Notes under the pieces: generated by a model
What the model was told of the DNA's origin: nothing
Databases searched by the model: none
Seen by the model: the letters and a program-made list of their open reading frames with translations, nothing else
Translations under genes and position numbers: made by a program
Shown here: piece by piece, positions 18,401-27,639 of the stretch
Layout of the letters: the number at the start of each line of letters is the position of its first letter
Numbering within the stretch: position 1 is the stretch's first letter
NCBI GenBank assembly: GCA_963664665.2
Contig: CAXXMH010000008.1
Coordinates: forward strand, 772,150 to 836,149
Direction of reading: 5' to 3'
Length of the DNA stretch: 64,000 nucleotides
Origin: Bin55 sp963664665
GTDB lineage: Bacteria > Pseudomonadota > Gammaproteobacteria > Pseudomonadales > Azotimanducaceae

Positions 18401-20872
18401 GTTTGGGTCTTCAAGGTTTGTAACGCGATAGGCTTGATTCAAGGCGACCAGAGAGTCGATGTCTATGTATCGATCGCCGTCGGCATCGTACTCGTCAATG
18501 GTCTTGAGTTGCTCGCCGCTTATTACGTAGAGACGACCGGGGGACTCGTTACCAATTACTCCTAACGCCAGGTCGTTCGTAGCAGAACTCAGCGTGCCAC
18601 CAATGTGTTCGAGGTCCGCGATGCCCTCTACGCCTGACGTCATTAGTATGAAACTCGCATCATCGCCATCGAATAAGTCTGCGAGGGTGAAAGGTGTCTC
18701 TTGTGTGTCGGTCGGAACTTGGGAGAAACTCGCTCGACTCAGAAAATGCACGAGTATTTCATCGTCTTGGTCGCTCGTATAAGCCACGACGCCAACGTCG
18801 ATGCTGTCGTCGCCATCGAAATCACCCACTGGCGATATGTCTGTGACAATTCGGTTGGAACCGACTGCTAGCCGTATACAACCGTCCATCGCAGCACAGT
18901 GATCCAGGGAGATTAGACGGTCGTCCGCGCCGTCCGCTTTATCCAACGACGTTAGAACGTCCGTGTCCAAGGCAAGCATGTAGATCGACTTATCACTCCG
19001 AAACACGAGTTCGGACGCCGAATCTGCGTGGTCTAGAACAATCAACTGTTCGCCAAGTCGTTTCTCGTCAGCTATTCCGTGCAGCTCCCAGGAATTAGCG
19101 GCGGACATGACGTTAGCGAGCGACTTTGCTCCCAGCAAGGAGGTCTCGTTCGATGGCGAGGCAATCAAATCGCTTACGGAGAGGAGGTACACCTTCCCAG
19201 TAGGTTCACCTATTGCGTTACTAGCCACAGGCGCGGAAACAGCAAGGTCTGCTACTGCGTCGCCATCTAGATCATTAATGCTGGTCGCAACGTAACCAAA
19301 TTCGTCCCCTTCTTCGTCACTTGTGACTGATGTGAGACGCGGTTCACTCGGTTCCGGATCAAACGGGTTGGGATCGGCGACATTCAAGACTCCGTCGTTG
19401 TCGATGTCCGGGTCCGTGTTGTTGCCGATGCCATCACCGTCAGCATCCGCCCACTCCAGTGGATCATCCGGGAAGGCGTCGATGTTGTTGCCGAACTGGT
19501 CGCCGTCGCTGTCCGCCCATTCGTCAGGATCGGTAGGAAAGGCGTCTGCAACGGCGCCAAACCCATCGCCGTCGTAGTCAAATTCAGGATCCGGCGTTGA
19601 CGTCTGCGCGAACTGGTATTTGAGCAGATTTAGTGTCAATGCTGCATCAGCGCTACCTGCCGTGTTTGGCTCCGTGTGGTCAATGCCACAAGGTTTACCG
19701 AGGCAATCCTGATGTGGATTCGAGAAAACATCAAGACCGACTCCGCGAAATACGACTTCTGCATATGACATGATGGTCCCAAATTCACCAAAAATCGCGT
19801 GGCCGCGTGACCAAGGAAATGCGCCGACGGAAGACTGCTCAAATGAATGACCCAATCCGAGCAGGTGACCAATTTCGTGCGCCGTCGTATCAATGGAGCA
19901 GATCGTCGGGTCAAGAAACATCTCGATATAAGGGAAACGTTCGTCAGGATGTAGGAATCCTCTTCCATGCAACCCACCAATACTCACGGCAAATCCGCAT
20001 AGACCGCTGGTTCGCGTTCGATAAACCGCGACGAGGTCTGCTTGGTACTCCCTCAGCAGCTCAAGATATCGTGATTCGTCTAGCGGCGAGCCAGAGGAAA
20101 GTTCTGGGACAATCGATGAATCTAGCGCGCCAACCGCCCTGAAACTGATGACGCTCTGACTCTTCTCGTACATCTCGTTCGTCACATGGACGATGTGCGC
20201 GAGATGGGTCTTTGAATCCGTGTTGTAGTGCTCGAACGCCAAATCTTCGAATAGGAAAAGGACGTCTACGGTTGGATCTTCGGGCTTACTGTGCGGGTCT
20301 GACGGGTCAGTTCCTTCGTGCTCTTCGTTCAGGTCAGCGACGCCATCCTCGTCTGAATCGAGGAGATAGTTAGCGTCCTCAAGGTCAAGGGTGGTGGCAG
20401 GCGTCTCCTGCAATCCTTTGAACCACACCGAATCGAGCAGTTGTTCGCCATCGGGTGTTTCGGAGTTGTGCAAAAGCAGTTCGAAGTAGTAACTGCCTTC
20501 TGGTATGACGCCTAAATCAATTTCATAGGACGCGGAATCCGAAGTTGACTGCGGGTCGATCGAGACCTCAAGAACGACGGTGTCGAGAAACGCCGCGTTG
20601 CTGCTAGATTCGTCGTCACTCGTTGATTCATCGTCATTCGTTATGACGTTAGCCACGATACCAACGGTCGCGTACAGCTCGTCGACGGTGGCGCTGGTGT
20701 TATTGGCGAGACCGAAGGAGATTTCCGCCGTATTTCCGTCGCTACTCTGAAGCGTGCAGGGACAGGTGAAGTTGATTTGAGTGCGTTCAAATTGGGCGAG
20801 CGTCGGAAGCCCAAACGCTAGGGTCATTAGCAACGTAATAGTTTGCCATGCTGTGCTTCGTACGCGCTTCAT
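15467..20872 (-). CDS. Giant secreted metzincin protease with TSP3 and FG-GAP repeats
   Basis: Started at ATG 20872, giving 1801 aa with a clear signal peptide (ITLLMTLAFGLPTLAQ); a longer frame to 20917 adds 15 unlikely residues. Around residue 331 the zinc motif HEIGHLLGLGH is followed by the Met-turn GTIMSYA, typical of metzincin endopeptidases. Calcium-binding thrombospondin type-3 repeats (DxDGDGxGDNxD) occur near residues 170-190, 425-510 and 1030-1245. Between and after them lie many FG-GAP/VCBS-like blades (e.g. GDFDGDDSIDVGVVA), probably two beta-propellers. A cell-surface or extracellular enzyme acting on host or polymer proteins is likely. No anchor or sorting tail is visible. The gene is intact over 5.4 kb and has no operon partner. 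Confidence 0.85.
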   Translation of the reverse strand: MKRVRSTAWQTITLLMTLAFGLPTLAQFERTQINFTCPCTLQSSDGNTAEISFGLANNTSATVDELYATVGIVANVITNDDESTSDDESSSNAAFLDTVVLEVSIDPQSTSDSASYEIDLGVIPEGSYYFELLLHNSETPDGEQLLDSVWFKGLQETPATTLDLEDANYLLDSDEDGVADLNEEHEGTDPSDPHSKPEDPTVDVLFLFEDLAFEHYNTDSKTHLAHIVHVTNEMYEKSQSVISFRAVGALDSSIVPELSSGSPLDESRYLELLREYQADLVAVYRTRTSGLCGFAVSIGGLHGRGFLHPDERFPYIEMFLDPTICSIDTTAHEIGHLLGLGHSFEQSSVGAFPWSRGHAIFGEFGTIMSYAEVVFRGVGLDVFSNPHQDCLGKPCGIDHTEPNTAGSADAALTLNLLKYQFAQTSTPDPEFDYDGDGFGAVADAFPTDPDEWADSDGDQFGNNIDAFPDDPLEWADADGDGIGNNTDPDIDNDGVLNVADPNPFDPEPSEPRLTSVTSDEEGDEFGYVATSINDLDGDAVADLAVSAPVASNAIGEPTGKVYLLSVSDLIASPSNETSLLGAKSLANVMSAANSWELHGIADEKRLGEQLIVLDHADSASELVFRSDKSIYMLALDTDVLTSLDKADGADDRLISLDHCAAMDGCIRLAVGSNRIVTDISPVGDFDGDDSIDVGVVAYTSDQDDEILVHFLSRASFSQVPTDTQETPFTLADLFDGDDASFILMTSGVEGIADLEHIGGTLSSATNDLALGVIGNESPGRLYVISGEQLKTIDEYDADGDRYIDIDSLVALNQAYRVTNLEDPNFGLNINAMTDFDDDGRNDLLVWGSWDGNYVFTIGGIRFHDLNDMNLDGSVELPEDAHEEFGTWLFNRMVKQAPISSSGIIPAAYSTSFDHLVFTRFRSMFVAELHDLDFLDEPSGEDLNGIVNLPIRIRYPGIYDLRAPFGPRGLMTHAGVTALGDLDEDSKTDFTFSVFSQEEEGSFSTMYLVFTSDLSMLDQADGEVDHIVMLHNNMADIDGDGIPNLHDTDDDGDGLLDLQDVYPHLAQFRFDADNDGFANAIDAFPLNLAEHSDIDFDGIGDSQDMDADGDGILNEDDEFPFDTDNDGMPNREDLDDDNDLVVDSEDAFPNDPTESSDVDNDGVGDNADEFDDDPNEAFDTDRDGIGNNADTDDDNDGYLDAEDVFPLDPTEWLDSDGDGFGDNTDQFPLDPLEWEDLDGDGFGDNHGSAAFNSYRLVTDWEIPVAGPLALQAMETYRLGDFDRDGFDDIEIVNALPNVSGQPWILLSGADLESLDNNDGQVDKTIDLSQVHQGQSSWRFVNARVGFDFPKLSSGSVGDLNGDGIQDLVLSNPLSYDLSGAMTIVYGGNWAEIDEVDGDLDGQINLHNCVQSKFCTRIRSDNTAHGFGLLSAPLANIFGDDELSLAVGSVSGQSRRFNRSGVGSSFLLSHAAIAASVSTSPDGNVTLNEITQAENTYTFYPEFDSFFPSETLMFVGRLPDLDQDSVDEVIMITPSSQTTRIYVLASGDFEGMDRADFTVDGKINLATSYRFPNSFRIDDFQLFQANLFPSTVQESMNRELRSSFLPLLDLGTSQQSYLVDLRNLAEHDSADGERDGVVTRFDTSVQHTWTFPNLGYLSVCKADDATTRVQVVGSLSAVGESISTSNPLELLVFDTDKLAALDAADSSSDGSVELDTALMQDTAEIWQLSFGQLTTNTLLAYVSCAGDFDADGHEDILVSLTQFDGQRSRAHVILFAYSDLVAIDRLDGNEDLRVDLSLLWPNG

Positions 20873-21013
20873 AACCTGACACCGAGGGTCTAAGAAACTT
20901 AAAGAGTATGGACTCAAAGCAGAATTTTTAGTCGCCGTGGAAAATGCAATTTGGCACGTAAATCGAATCTCCTCGAAATTCTCACGGTTGTATCAAAGAT
21001 TAACAATGGCTAA

Positions 21014-21028
21014 TGTGGACTCGCCCTC
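21014..21028. repeat. Solo terminal repeat of the IS110-like element
   Basis: TGTGGACTCGCCCTC, identical to the left end of the IS110-like element at 41927 and the inverse of its right end at 43477-43491. No transposase accompanies it, so it is a relic end or a shared target. Confidence 0.6.
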
Positions 21029-21215
21029 TTATGCCGCAGAGGATTTTCTCTTATCGCGATGAGGCTTGATCGCGGACAGTCTTATGTTCGGCTGTTCGAT
21101 GCGGTGTTGTCAAGCGACGTAACCGCGAGTCGGAGAGGGGCGCTCCGCACGGAGTGAGAACGAATTACTGGGGTGGTGCACCAAGCCAGCTGGACGGCTG
21201 TCGTGTCGATATCAA

Positions 21216-21253
21216 ATAAAAAACGGCGCACTTGGTACCCAAATGCGCCGTTT
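21216..21253 (-). terminator. Rho-independent terminator of the minus-strand adhesin gene
   Basis: Perfect 10-bp stem TGCGCCGTTT (21244-21253) with AAACGGCGCA (21221-21230), 13-nt loop, followed on the minus strand by a T-rich run. It lies 11 nt after the adhesin stop. Confidence 0.9.
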
Positions 21254-21264
21254 CGTTAATGCAG

Positions 21265-24200
21265 CTAGAAGTTCAGACGGGCGTTTACCTTAACCGATTC
21301 CTCTTGGGTTCCGGTCATGCTGCTGTCCTGACCGATCTTGACGTCAACATTCAAGTCCTGTTTCGAATTTGAGGATTGAATCAGCTTTGCGCCAATGCTG
21401 AAGTCTTGATCATTCGAATATCCGGTCCGAATGTCCAAGAATGGCGTCAAGACGAATCGCTCGTGCAGGACAAGGAAGCCGTATCCTACGTACGAATCCC
21501 ATTTCACTGATTCACGATTCAGGTTGGCAAACGCTGCCATCTCATGAAAGCGATTGGCCTTGAAGTCATCCTGCCAAAGTGCGTTCGAACTGACCGTACT
21601 TGCACCCCAGCTTGGCGCGATCGAGATGTTGAGTCCCGTTGCGCCAGCCGACGGGTTGAGTGCGGCCATGACACTGAAGCCGCTTTCGCTGTAGTCGTCC
21701 GCACCGTACGTTGCGAGCGTACGGAAGTTGGCGTCAAGCGAGAAGATCGGATTCATGATCCTCAAACCGCCGGTGATTTCAACACCGGAGTCTGAAATCT
21801 CGTCATCGCCGCTATCCGACCGAAAGCCGACGGTAATGAATGGCACAAATGAACCATCGGCTCCCATGGCGAGATTGAACGATGATTCGACGCCGCCGCG
21901 AATTCGGCTGGTCTCCGCGACGAGGTTACCTGCGCCACCAGGCGTGTCATCAGTCTCAAGATTCGCAAAACCGAAGTCACCTACGACCGCGAGATTGAAG
22001 CCGTTCATCATGGTAAACACGATTTGTCGACCACCGAGTAAACCAATGGTCGCTTTAAGATCGGCTATGTCACTCGTCGCACCAATCACGGATGTTTCGA
22101 CTTCGCCACTACCAAAGCCGATCGTACCGTAAATCGTCGTGCGGTCACTCGGAGTCATCCGTGCGTAAGGCAAGATACTCGTGAGCGCAAGATCCATCGA
22201 CTGGGTTGCGGTGCCAAAGGTGTAGTCACTATTGCCAGCATTTCTGCCTACCGCCACACCAAACATCCACTGACCCCGGATGGTCATGTCACCACCGAAG
22301 TAGTACGAACTCGTGCTTCCCTCGTGGTACGGGGCTTCAAAGCTTTGCCGATCAGCGCCACCCCAGACGCTCCAGAACGTCGGATCACCTGCGGCTGCCA
22401 ACTTCAACGAGAAACCTCTTCCGAGCATGGACGCGATGTCGCCCGATCTATATTGACTGTATCCTGATTGTGCTGGAGACGGGATGTTCGACCACGGCAT
22501 TGACTGATTCGCAAACGGCGATGCGTTGGAAAATCCATCAATCGGTTGCGCGAAATCGTTACTCGGCGCGAAGTCATCAAGGGTGAACGATGTGAATGGG
22601 GCGTAAAGCCCATCCGAATCCGCGAGCAAACGCGCACCGACGGTTGATGAGACGCTGGACAGTATCGCTCTGGAGAAACTTGCGAGCGTGGCGTTCGCAA
22701 CGTTCTTCAGTTCAGAATCAGATACACTGACTGAGACGACTTGCTCGACTGTCAGGCCTTGCGCGTCCGTTGCTGTGACTGTAACGGAAGTCGCGCCCCG
22801 TGCGACCGGTGTCACGGTAAGTGACATACCGGACACGGCCGCAGTCGCAACCTCTGGTCCAGACGCGGTGACCGACAAGACCAGCGCTTCCGGTCCGTCA
22901 TCACCGAATGCAGATGCGACATCTCGGGTCTCGGGCTCGCCACCAACCTGCAGTTGGAACGCGTCGATCGTTGCTGCTACGGTTGGATCCAAGTTGACAA
23001 CCGTCACGATAAACGTTGTCGATACGGTTGCGCCATTGGCATCCGTCGCAGTCACCGTGACGTTCGTCGTCCCAAGATTGACGCCATCTAATGTCAGCGA
23101 GTTGCCGCTAACGCTCGTCGTCAGTAGGTTCGTGTCATCGGACTCGGCACTGATCGTTATCGCGTCGCCATCTTCATCAACGAATACGCCGCTGACGTCA
23201 ACGACCACCGAATCCACGCGATCCATACGCACGTTCGGCAATGTCATGCTGACAGTCGGTGCGAGGTTTTCGACCGTAACTTGGAAACTGGTTGTCGCCG
23301 TTTCGTTGTACGGGTCCGCGACTTCTAACGTTACCTCGGTCGTGCCAAGCGTCAGTGGCTGAAGCGTGACGTTGAAACCATTGACGTCGACTCGAGCGAC
23401 GGCCGGTGTGGCCGATGTAGCCATCAACATCAACGTATCGTTGTCATCGTCGGCGAACACCATCGACATATCGAGCGTTGGCATCTCCGTGCGATTGAGG
23501 GTGACATCATCAGGTTCTTGAGCAACTCGAGGCGCCTGATTGACGATCTTGATCTCGAATATATCGAACACACTCCCGCCATACTCATCGCTTGCCGTGA
23601 CCGTGATCAAGGTGGCGTTGACGGTTTGACCAATGACGGCCAACGTCGAACCTTGTATGTCGATCGTAGCGACTGCGCCATTGGCGATTTTCGCTTCAAA
23701 CGTCAACGGATCGCCATCAGGATCCTCGAACACCATCGAAAGATCGACCATGGTCATGACCTGTCGAGGTGCCTCTTGATCTTCAATCTCGATTGCGACG
23801 ATCGGCGCGCGGTTTTCAATCGTGACCATGAAGCTGGCAGACGCTGCTTGACCACCTAGACCATCAGACGCGGTCACGGTGACTTCACTGTCACCGACAC
23901 CGACACCTTCGATGGTCAACATCGACTTGGCAATCATTGCCGACACGATGTTCTCGTCTGCAACGTCGACTTCGAATGTCAGTGCGTCCATATCAGGATC
24001 GTTGAAAGACTCACTCAGATCGATCGTGGTAGGCATAGCGCGGAACATCGTTTGATCTGCGATCATCATCGTTGCTTCGGGGTCGCGGTTCTGGATCGTT
24101 ACGTTGAAGAACGAAGAGATGCTCCCGTCGAAACCGTCTTCCGCAGTAATCGTCACATCCGTTGTTCCGAGTGCAACACCATTAATGGTTAAGGTAGCAC

Positions 24201-27200
24201 CGCTTACGCTTGCCGTCGCGATTGACGTATCAGCGACCACTACCGAGAAGGTCAGCGCATCGCCATCCGCATCTTGGAAGTGCGGTGCTAAGTCGAGCTC
24301 AAGCGTACCGCCGCGGTGACTGATTTGATTAGCAACCGCAGACACGACGGTTGGCCCTTGATTCACGATGGTTACCGTGAATGTCGACGAATCAGTTGCG
24401 CCGTATGGGTCTTCGGCGGTCACCGTGATGTCGGTCGTCCCGATAGCGACTGCGTTGACGGTGAGTGAAGAACCTTGGATCGATGCGGTGGCGATGGATT
24501 CATCATCCACGGTGACGGTGTACGTCAACGGATCGTTGTTTGCATCGTTGAAGTGGGTAGCGAGATCTACGACATCCGAATCGTTGCGATGTGAGATGTC
24601 AACGGTGATGTCACGAGTCACGGTCGGCGGGTCGTTTTCGACGGACACAAGAAATGTGGTGGAGATCGATTCGTTATCGGGGTCAGTCGCCGTTACTGTG
24701 ACTTCCGCAGTTCCGATGGTACGACCTTGAATCGTCAGTGTTTGATTGTTGAAGAGCGTCGTCGTCGCTACCGCTGGATTGTCGATCGATGCGGTGTAGG
24801 TGAGTGGATCGTTGTCTGCGTCACTGAAGTACTGCGTCACGTCGATCGTTGTCGATACATTCGGTCGTACGGTCACTGTCGGGATGCGCTGAATCACATG
24901 CGGCGGGGTATTGCCGAGCACATTGACTATAAAGGAGGTGTCTGTCGAACCTCCGCGTGTATCGAAGGCGGTAATGACGACGTTTGTAGTGCCTTCCGCG
25001 CGTGGAATGAGGACGACAAACAAACCGTTGTTCGACACTTGCGCAAGCACAATGGAGTCATCGTTAGAAGACGCCTCGTAGCGCAGTATGCGATCACCTT
25101 CGTCATCGTCTGTGAACGAACCAATCAACGAAATTTCCTTCGCGGGATCGCTCGTCCGTAGCGTCTGCGCGACCGGCGCTTGGACTAGTCGAGGCGGCGT
25201 GTTTGAGGAAACCACCACTTGAAATCGGAGTTCCGCTTCAAGTCGTGACGGATCCGTAGCGGTGACCACAACTGTGACTAGCTGACCATTGGTCGGTTGT
25301 ACGCCCGTGATCTCAACCTTGCTTTGACCCGTCACTTGCACCGTGACAGATGCAGGATTTGTTGACGAGACGCTGAAAAACAATCGATCGCGATCGGGAT
25401 CCACAAAGTACTCAGCTACGTCAATGGATTGCGTGCCACCTACCGAGGTCGTTTGAGTTGGGATGGTTCTTGGAATGCCTTGCGGATTTCTCGTCACTTG
25501 TGGCGCTTCATTTACATTCGAGACATCTACGATGACTTCAACCGCTCTCACACTGTTGTCCCAACCGTCACTCAATTGAACTTGAACAAGATGTTGTGCG
25601 TTTGTCTCATAGTCGAGGCTACCAACGAGCTTCAGCCCTATTTCGCCGGTGTGTTTGGTATCAGCTATCGTTGGATCAACAACCGCTTCAAAAAGCGCAC
25701 TGTTTAGCACGGTCGCTGTAATGGTGTCGCCGTCCGGGTCGGAGTAGCGAAGACCCGTAATGCGAATGAGATGGTCGGCGGATTGTGACTCGCTAACCGT
25801 TGGTGCACGCACAGTAAGCACAGACCCTACAAATTCAGGTGCGCGGTTCGTTTCCCGAACGGTTACTTGAATGGACTGCGTGTTCGCGATGCTCGAGCCT
25901 GCGGTGGAAGCTGTGATTGTGACGAATGCGGTGCCAACCGAAGTGACAGGACTGACCGTCAGAATCGACCCGCTGCTTGTCACACGCACGATGTTCGGCG
26001 CACTTGAAAACACGCTATAGCTGATCAGCAATCCGTCTGGGTCTGTAAAGTAGTCGTTTAAGTCAACCGTTCGACCTGCGCGACCCAGTACGAGTTGCTT
26101 GATTGCATCGAGTGGACCATTGAATTCAAGTCCTTCATCGACATTCACCATTCGTATGAATATCGGTACTTGAGCTATATCGGATGAGCCCTGCGGGGCG
26201 TAACCGTCCGTGGCCGTCAGGTGGACGACGTACTCACGGTTTGGCAACGGAGCGGTTTCGTAGTCCAGGTTTTTGCCGACGACTTTGACGTTGCCAGCTT
26301 CCAACGCATCCGCATCTAGCCAAACGCATCCGCGACCAACGGCAACAGCACTTGGTTCTTTAGAACAGGTTGATGGCGAGACAGCACCGGTGAGCCCGTA
26401 GGTGATTTTGTCCTCGACATCGAAATCTGTCGCATTCCAAGCAGTCGGAGATCCTAGGTTTGTTGGTGGTCCGACGATTCGTTCTTCGTTTTCGCTCGTT
26501 GTTTCGTTTATTCGTACCCTAAATCCTTCCGCCGAGAAGCTAGGGGGATTGTTTACGCCGGTTTTGACGTATACGGTGATTTTGGCTACGGGCGAGAGCT
26601 TTAGATTAGGGTCGCTTATAGGACTAACGTCAGGGGTACCTGCCCAACCGTGAAACGTTAGAACAGCACGACGAGTGCCAGCCTTTGTCGCTGTGACCGG
26701 GGTGATCCAAAGCGCTGCTCCTTGCGTGGTAACGTTTACGACTTTTCCGCCTCGCGTTACGTCGTTCGCGTCTGGTTCGGCTTGCCCAATGGGTGCAGGA
26801 AAGCAATGGCGAGCACGACCTGACCCACTTGCAGCATCAATGAGTAATTCGCCTCGAGTTGGTTCGACTACGTCGTCTGTCACACGCTCGTCGCCGATTT
26901 CCTCTACTTTAAAGTCATCCGCACATTCTTTAAATTGAATGGGGATTCCCTCCGGGTCTCGGAATACCAAAGACGCTCTAACAACCGGGTGAGATCCGAC
27001 ATTTGGATTGCGTGAGCCCTGCTGAATGTAGAAGACTTTCCCCGGGTCTTCTGCATTGTCAGCTTTGTACGGTTCTAGTACTTCTGGTTTCTCTTCGATA
27101 GGATTGATGCTAACGCTGATTGAGAGCGAATTGGCTATTAGGTTCGTAGTTGCGCTTGACTTCCGCGTACTTAGTACTAGAAAGTTAAAGGTCCGATGAG

Positions 27201-27639
27201 TTTCGTAATTGAAACCAGTGGTGTTTTTAAACATAAGGGTGACATCAGGACCACTTGCAAAGGTAGCGGTAAGTAAGGTCTCACCATGTGCGTCGAGCTT
27301 GAAATCGAAATTGTCAAAATGCGTGCCGTTTATTGCGGACTCAATTCGGGTATTCAAGTCTTCCAAATCGCTTTCGTTTTCGTTGATCGCGAAAGAGAAC
27401 GCGGTCGTTGTAAAAGCTTGGTTTTGAGCTAAGCCGACGGTCGCGAATAAACACGAGAAGCACAATAGCGCAACTTTGATGAATCGAACGTTCCTATTTG
27501 GAATGCGAGGACCAGACCAGGATTTCGCGTTCTCATTGACCACCGAGCGGTCAGCGTGGCACTTGGGCGTTCTTGTAGATTCGGTGACGAGCTTGAGTCT
27601 CGGTGCACCAACGAGATGCAACAGCACTGAAGAATTCAA
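21265..27639 (-). CDS. Autotransporter-like adhesin with cadherin/Ig-like repeats, paralogue A
   Basis: About 2124 aa from TTG 27639, which has a strong AGGAGG six bases upstream; GTG 27543 or ATG 27711 are alternatives. The signal sequence is VRFIKVALLCFSCLFATVGLAQ, so the TTG start implies an extended leader. Then come ~90-residue beta-sandwich repeats with the recurring pattern DxxxxFxDPDxDxLTF...VTVTAxDxxG, about a dozen of them, of the bacterial cadherin/Big class that bind calcium. The conserved helix VANATLASFSRAILSSVSS precedes a ~375-residue C-terminal domain with alternating strands, ending in phenylalanine (RLNF), as in outer-membrane autotransporter barrels. It is a likely surface adhesin. 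It is paralogous to the gene at 30211, which runs divergently, and both are intact. Confidence 0.8.
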   Translation of the reverse strand: MNSSVLLHLVGAPRLKLVTESTRTPKCHADRSVVNENAKSWSGPRIPNRNVRFIKVALLCFSCLFATVGLAQNQAFTTTAFSFAINENESDLEDLNTRIESAINGTHFDNFDFKLDAHGETLLTATFASGPDVTLMFKNTTGFNYETHRTFNFLVLSTRKSSATTNLIANSLSISVSINPIEEKPEVLEPYKADNAEDPGKVFYIQQGSRNPNVGSHPVVRASLVFRDPEGIPIQFKECADDFKVEEIGDERVTDDVVEPTRGELLIDAASGSGRARHCFPAPIGQAEPDANDVTRGGKVVNVTTQGAALWITPVTATKAGTRRAVLTFHGWAGTPDVSPISDPNLKLSPVAKITVYVKTGVNNPPSFSAEGFRVRINETTSENEERIVGPPTNLGSPTAWNATDFDVEDKITYGLTGAVSPSTCSKEPSAVAVGRGCVWLDADALEAGNVKVVGKNLDYETAPLPNREYVVHLTATDGYAPQGSSDIAQVPIFIRMVNVDEGLEFNGPLDAIKQLVLGRAGRTVDLNDYFTDPDGLLISYSVFSSAPNIVRVTSSGSILTVSPVTSVGTAFVTITASTAGSSIANTQSIQVTVRETNRAPEFVGSVLTVRAPTVSESQSADHLIRITGLRYSDPDGDTITATVLNSALFEAVVDPTIADTKHTGEIGLKLVGSLDYETNAQHLVQVQLSDGWDNSVRAVEVIVDVSNVNEAPQVTRNPQGIPRTIPTQTTSVGGTQSIDVAEYFVDPDRDRLFFSVSSTNPASVTVQVTGQSKVEITGVQPTNGQLVTVVVTATDPSRLEAELRFQVVVSSNTPPRLVQAPVAQTLRTSDPAKEISLIGSFTDDDEGDRILRYEASSNDDSIVLAQVSNNGLFVVLIPRAEGTTNVVITAFDTRGGSTDTSFIVNVLGNTPPHVIQRIPTVTVRPNVSTTIDVTQYFSDADNDPLTYTASIDNPAVATTTLFNNQTLTIQGRTIGTAEVTVTATDPDNESISTTFLVSVENDPPTVTRDITVDISHRNDSDVVDLATHFNDANNDPLTYTVTVDDESIATASIQGSSLTVNAVAIGTTDITVTAEDPYGATDSSTFTVTIVNQGPTVVSAVANQISHRGGTLELDLAPHFQDADGDALTFSVVVADTSIATASVSGATLTINGVALGTTDVTITAEDGFDGSISSFFNVTIQNRDPEATMMIADQTMFRAMPTTIDLSESFNDPDMDALTFEVDVADENIVSAMIAKSMLTIEGVGVGDSEVTVTASDGLGGQAASASFMVTIENRAPIVAIEIEDQEAPRQVMTMVDLSMVFEDPDGDPLTFEAKIANGAVATIDIQGSTLAVIGQTVNATLITVTASDEYGGSVFDIFEIKIVNQAPRVAQEPDDVTLNRTEMPTLDMSMVFADDDNDTLMLMATSATPAVARVDVNGFNVTLQPLTLGTTEVTLEVADPYNETATTSFQVTVENLAPTVSMTLPNVRMDRVDSVVVDVSGVFVDEDGDAITISAESDDTNLLTTSVSGNSLTLDGVNLGTTNVTVTATDANGATVSTTFIVTVVNLDPTVAATIDAFQLQVGGEPETRDVASAFGDDGPEALVLSVTASGPEVATAAVSGMSLTVTPVARGATSVTVTATDAQGLTVEQVVSVSVSDSELKNVANATLASFSRAILSSVSSTVGARLLADSDGLYAPFTSFTLDDFAPSNDFAQPIDGFSNASPFANQSMPWSNIPSPAQSGYSQYRSGDIASMLGRGFSLKLAAAGDPTFWSVWGGADRQSFEAPYHEGSTSSYYFGGDMTIRGQWMFGVAVGRNAGNSDYTFGTATQSMDLALTSILPYARMTPSDRTTIYGTIGFGSGEVETSVIGATSDIADLKATIGLLGGRQIVFTMMNGFNLAVVGDFGFANLETDDTPGGAGNLVAETSRIRGGVESSFNLAMGADGSFVPFITVGFRSDSGDDEISDSGVEITGGLRIMNPIFSLDANFRTLATYGADDYSESGFSVMAALNPSAGATGLNISIAPSWGASTVSSNALWQDDFKANRFHEMAAFANLNRESVKWDSYVGYGFLVLHERFVLTPFLDIRTGYSNDQDFSIGAKLIQSSNSKQDLNVDVKIGQDSSMTGTQEESVKVNARLNF

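Noticed and set aside
21728..24730. Long plus-strand frames opposite adhesin A and the matching minus-strand frames opposite adhesin B
   Set aside because: They mirror the Asp/Val/Thr-rich repeats of the real genes (antisense Ser/Val/Thr-rich text) and lack starts or families.
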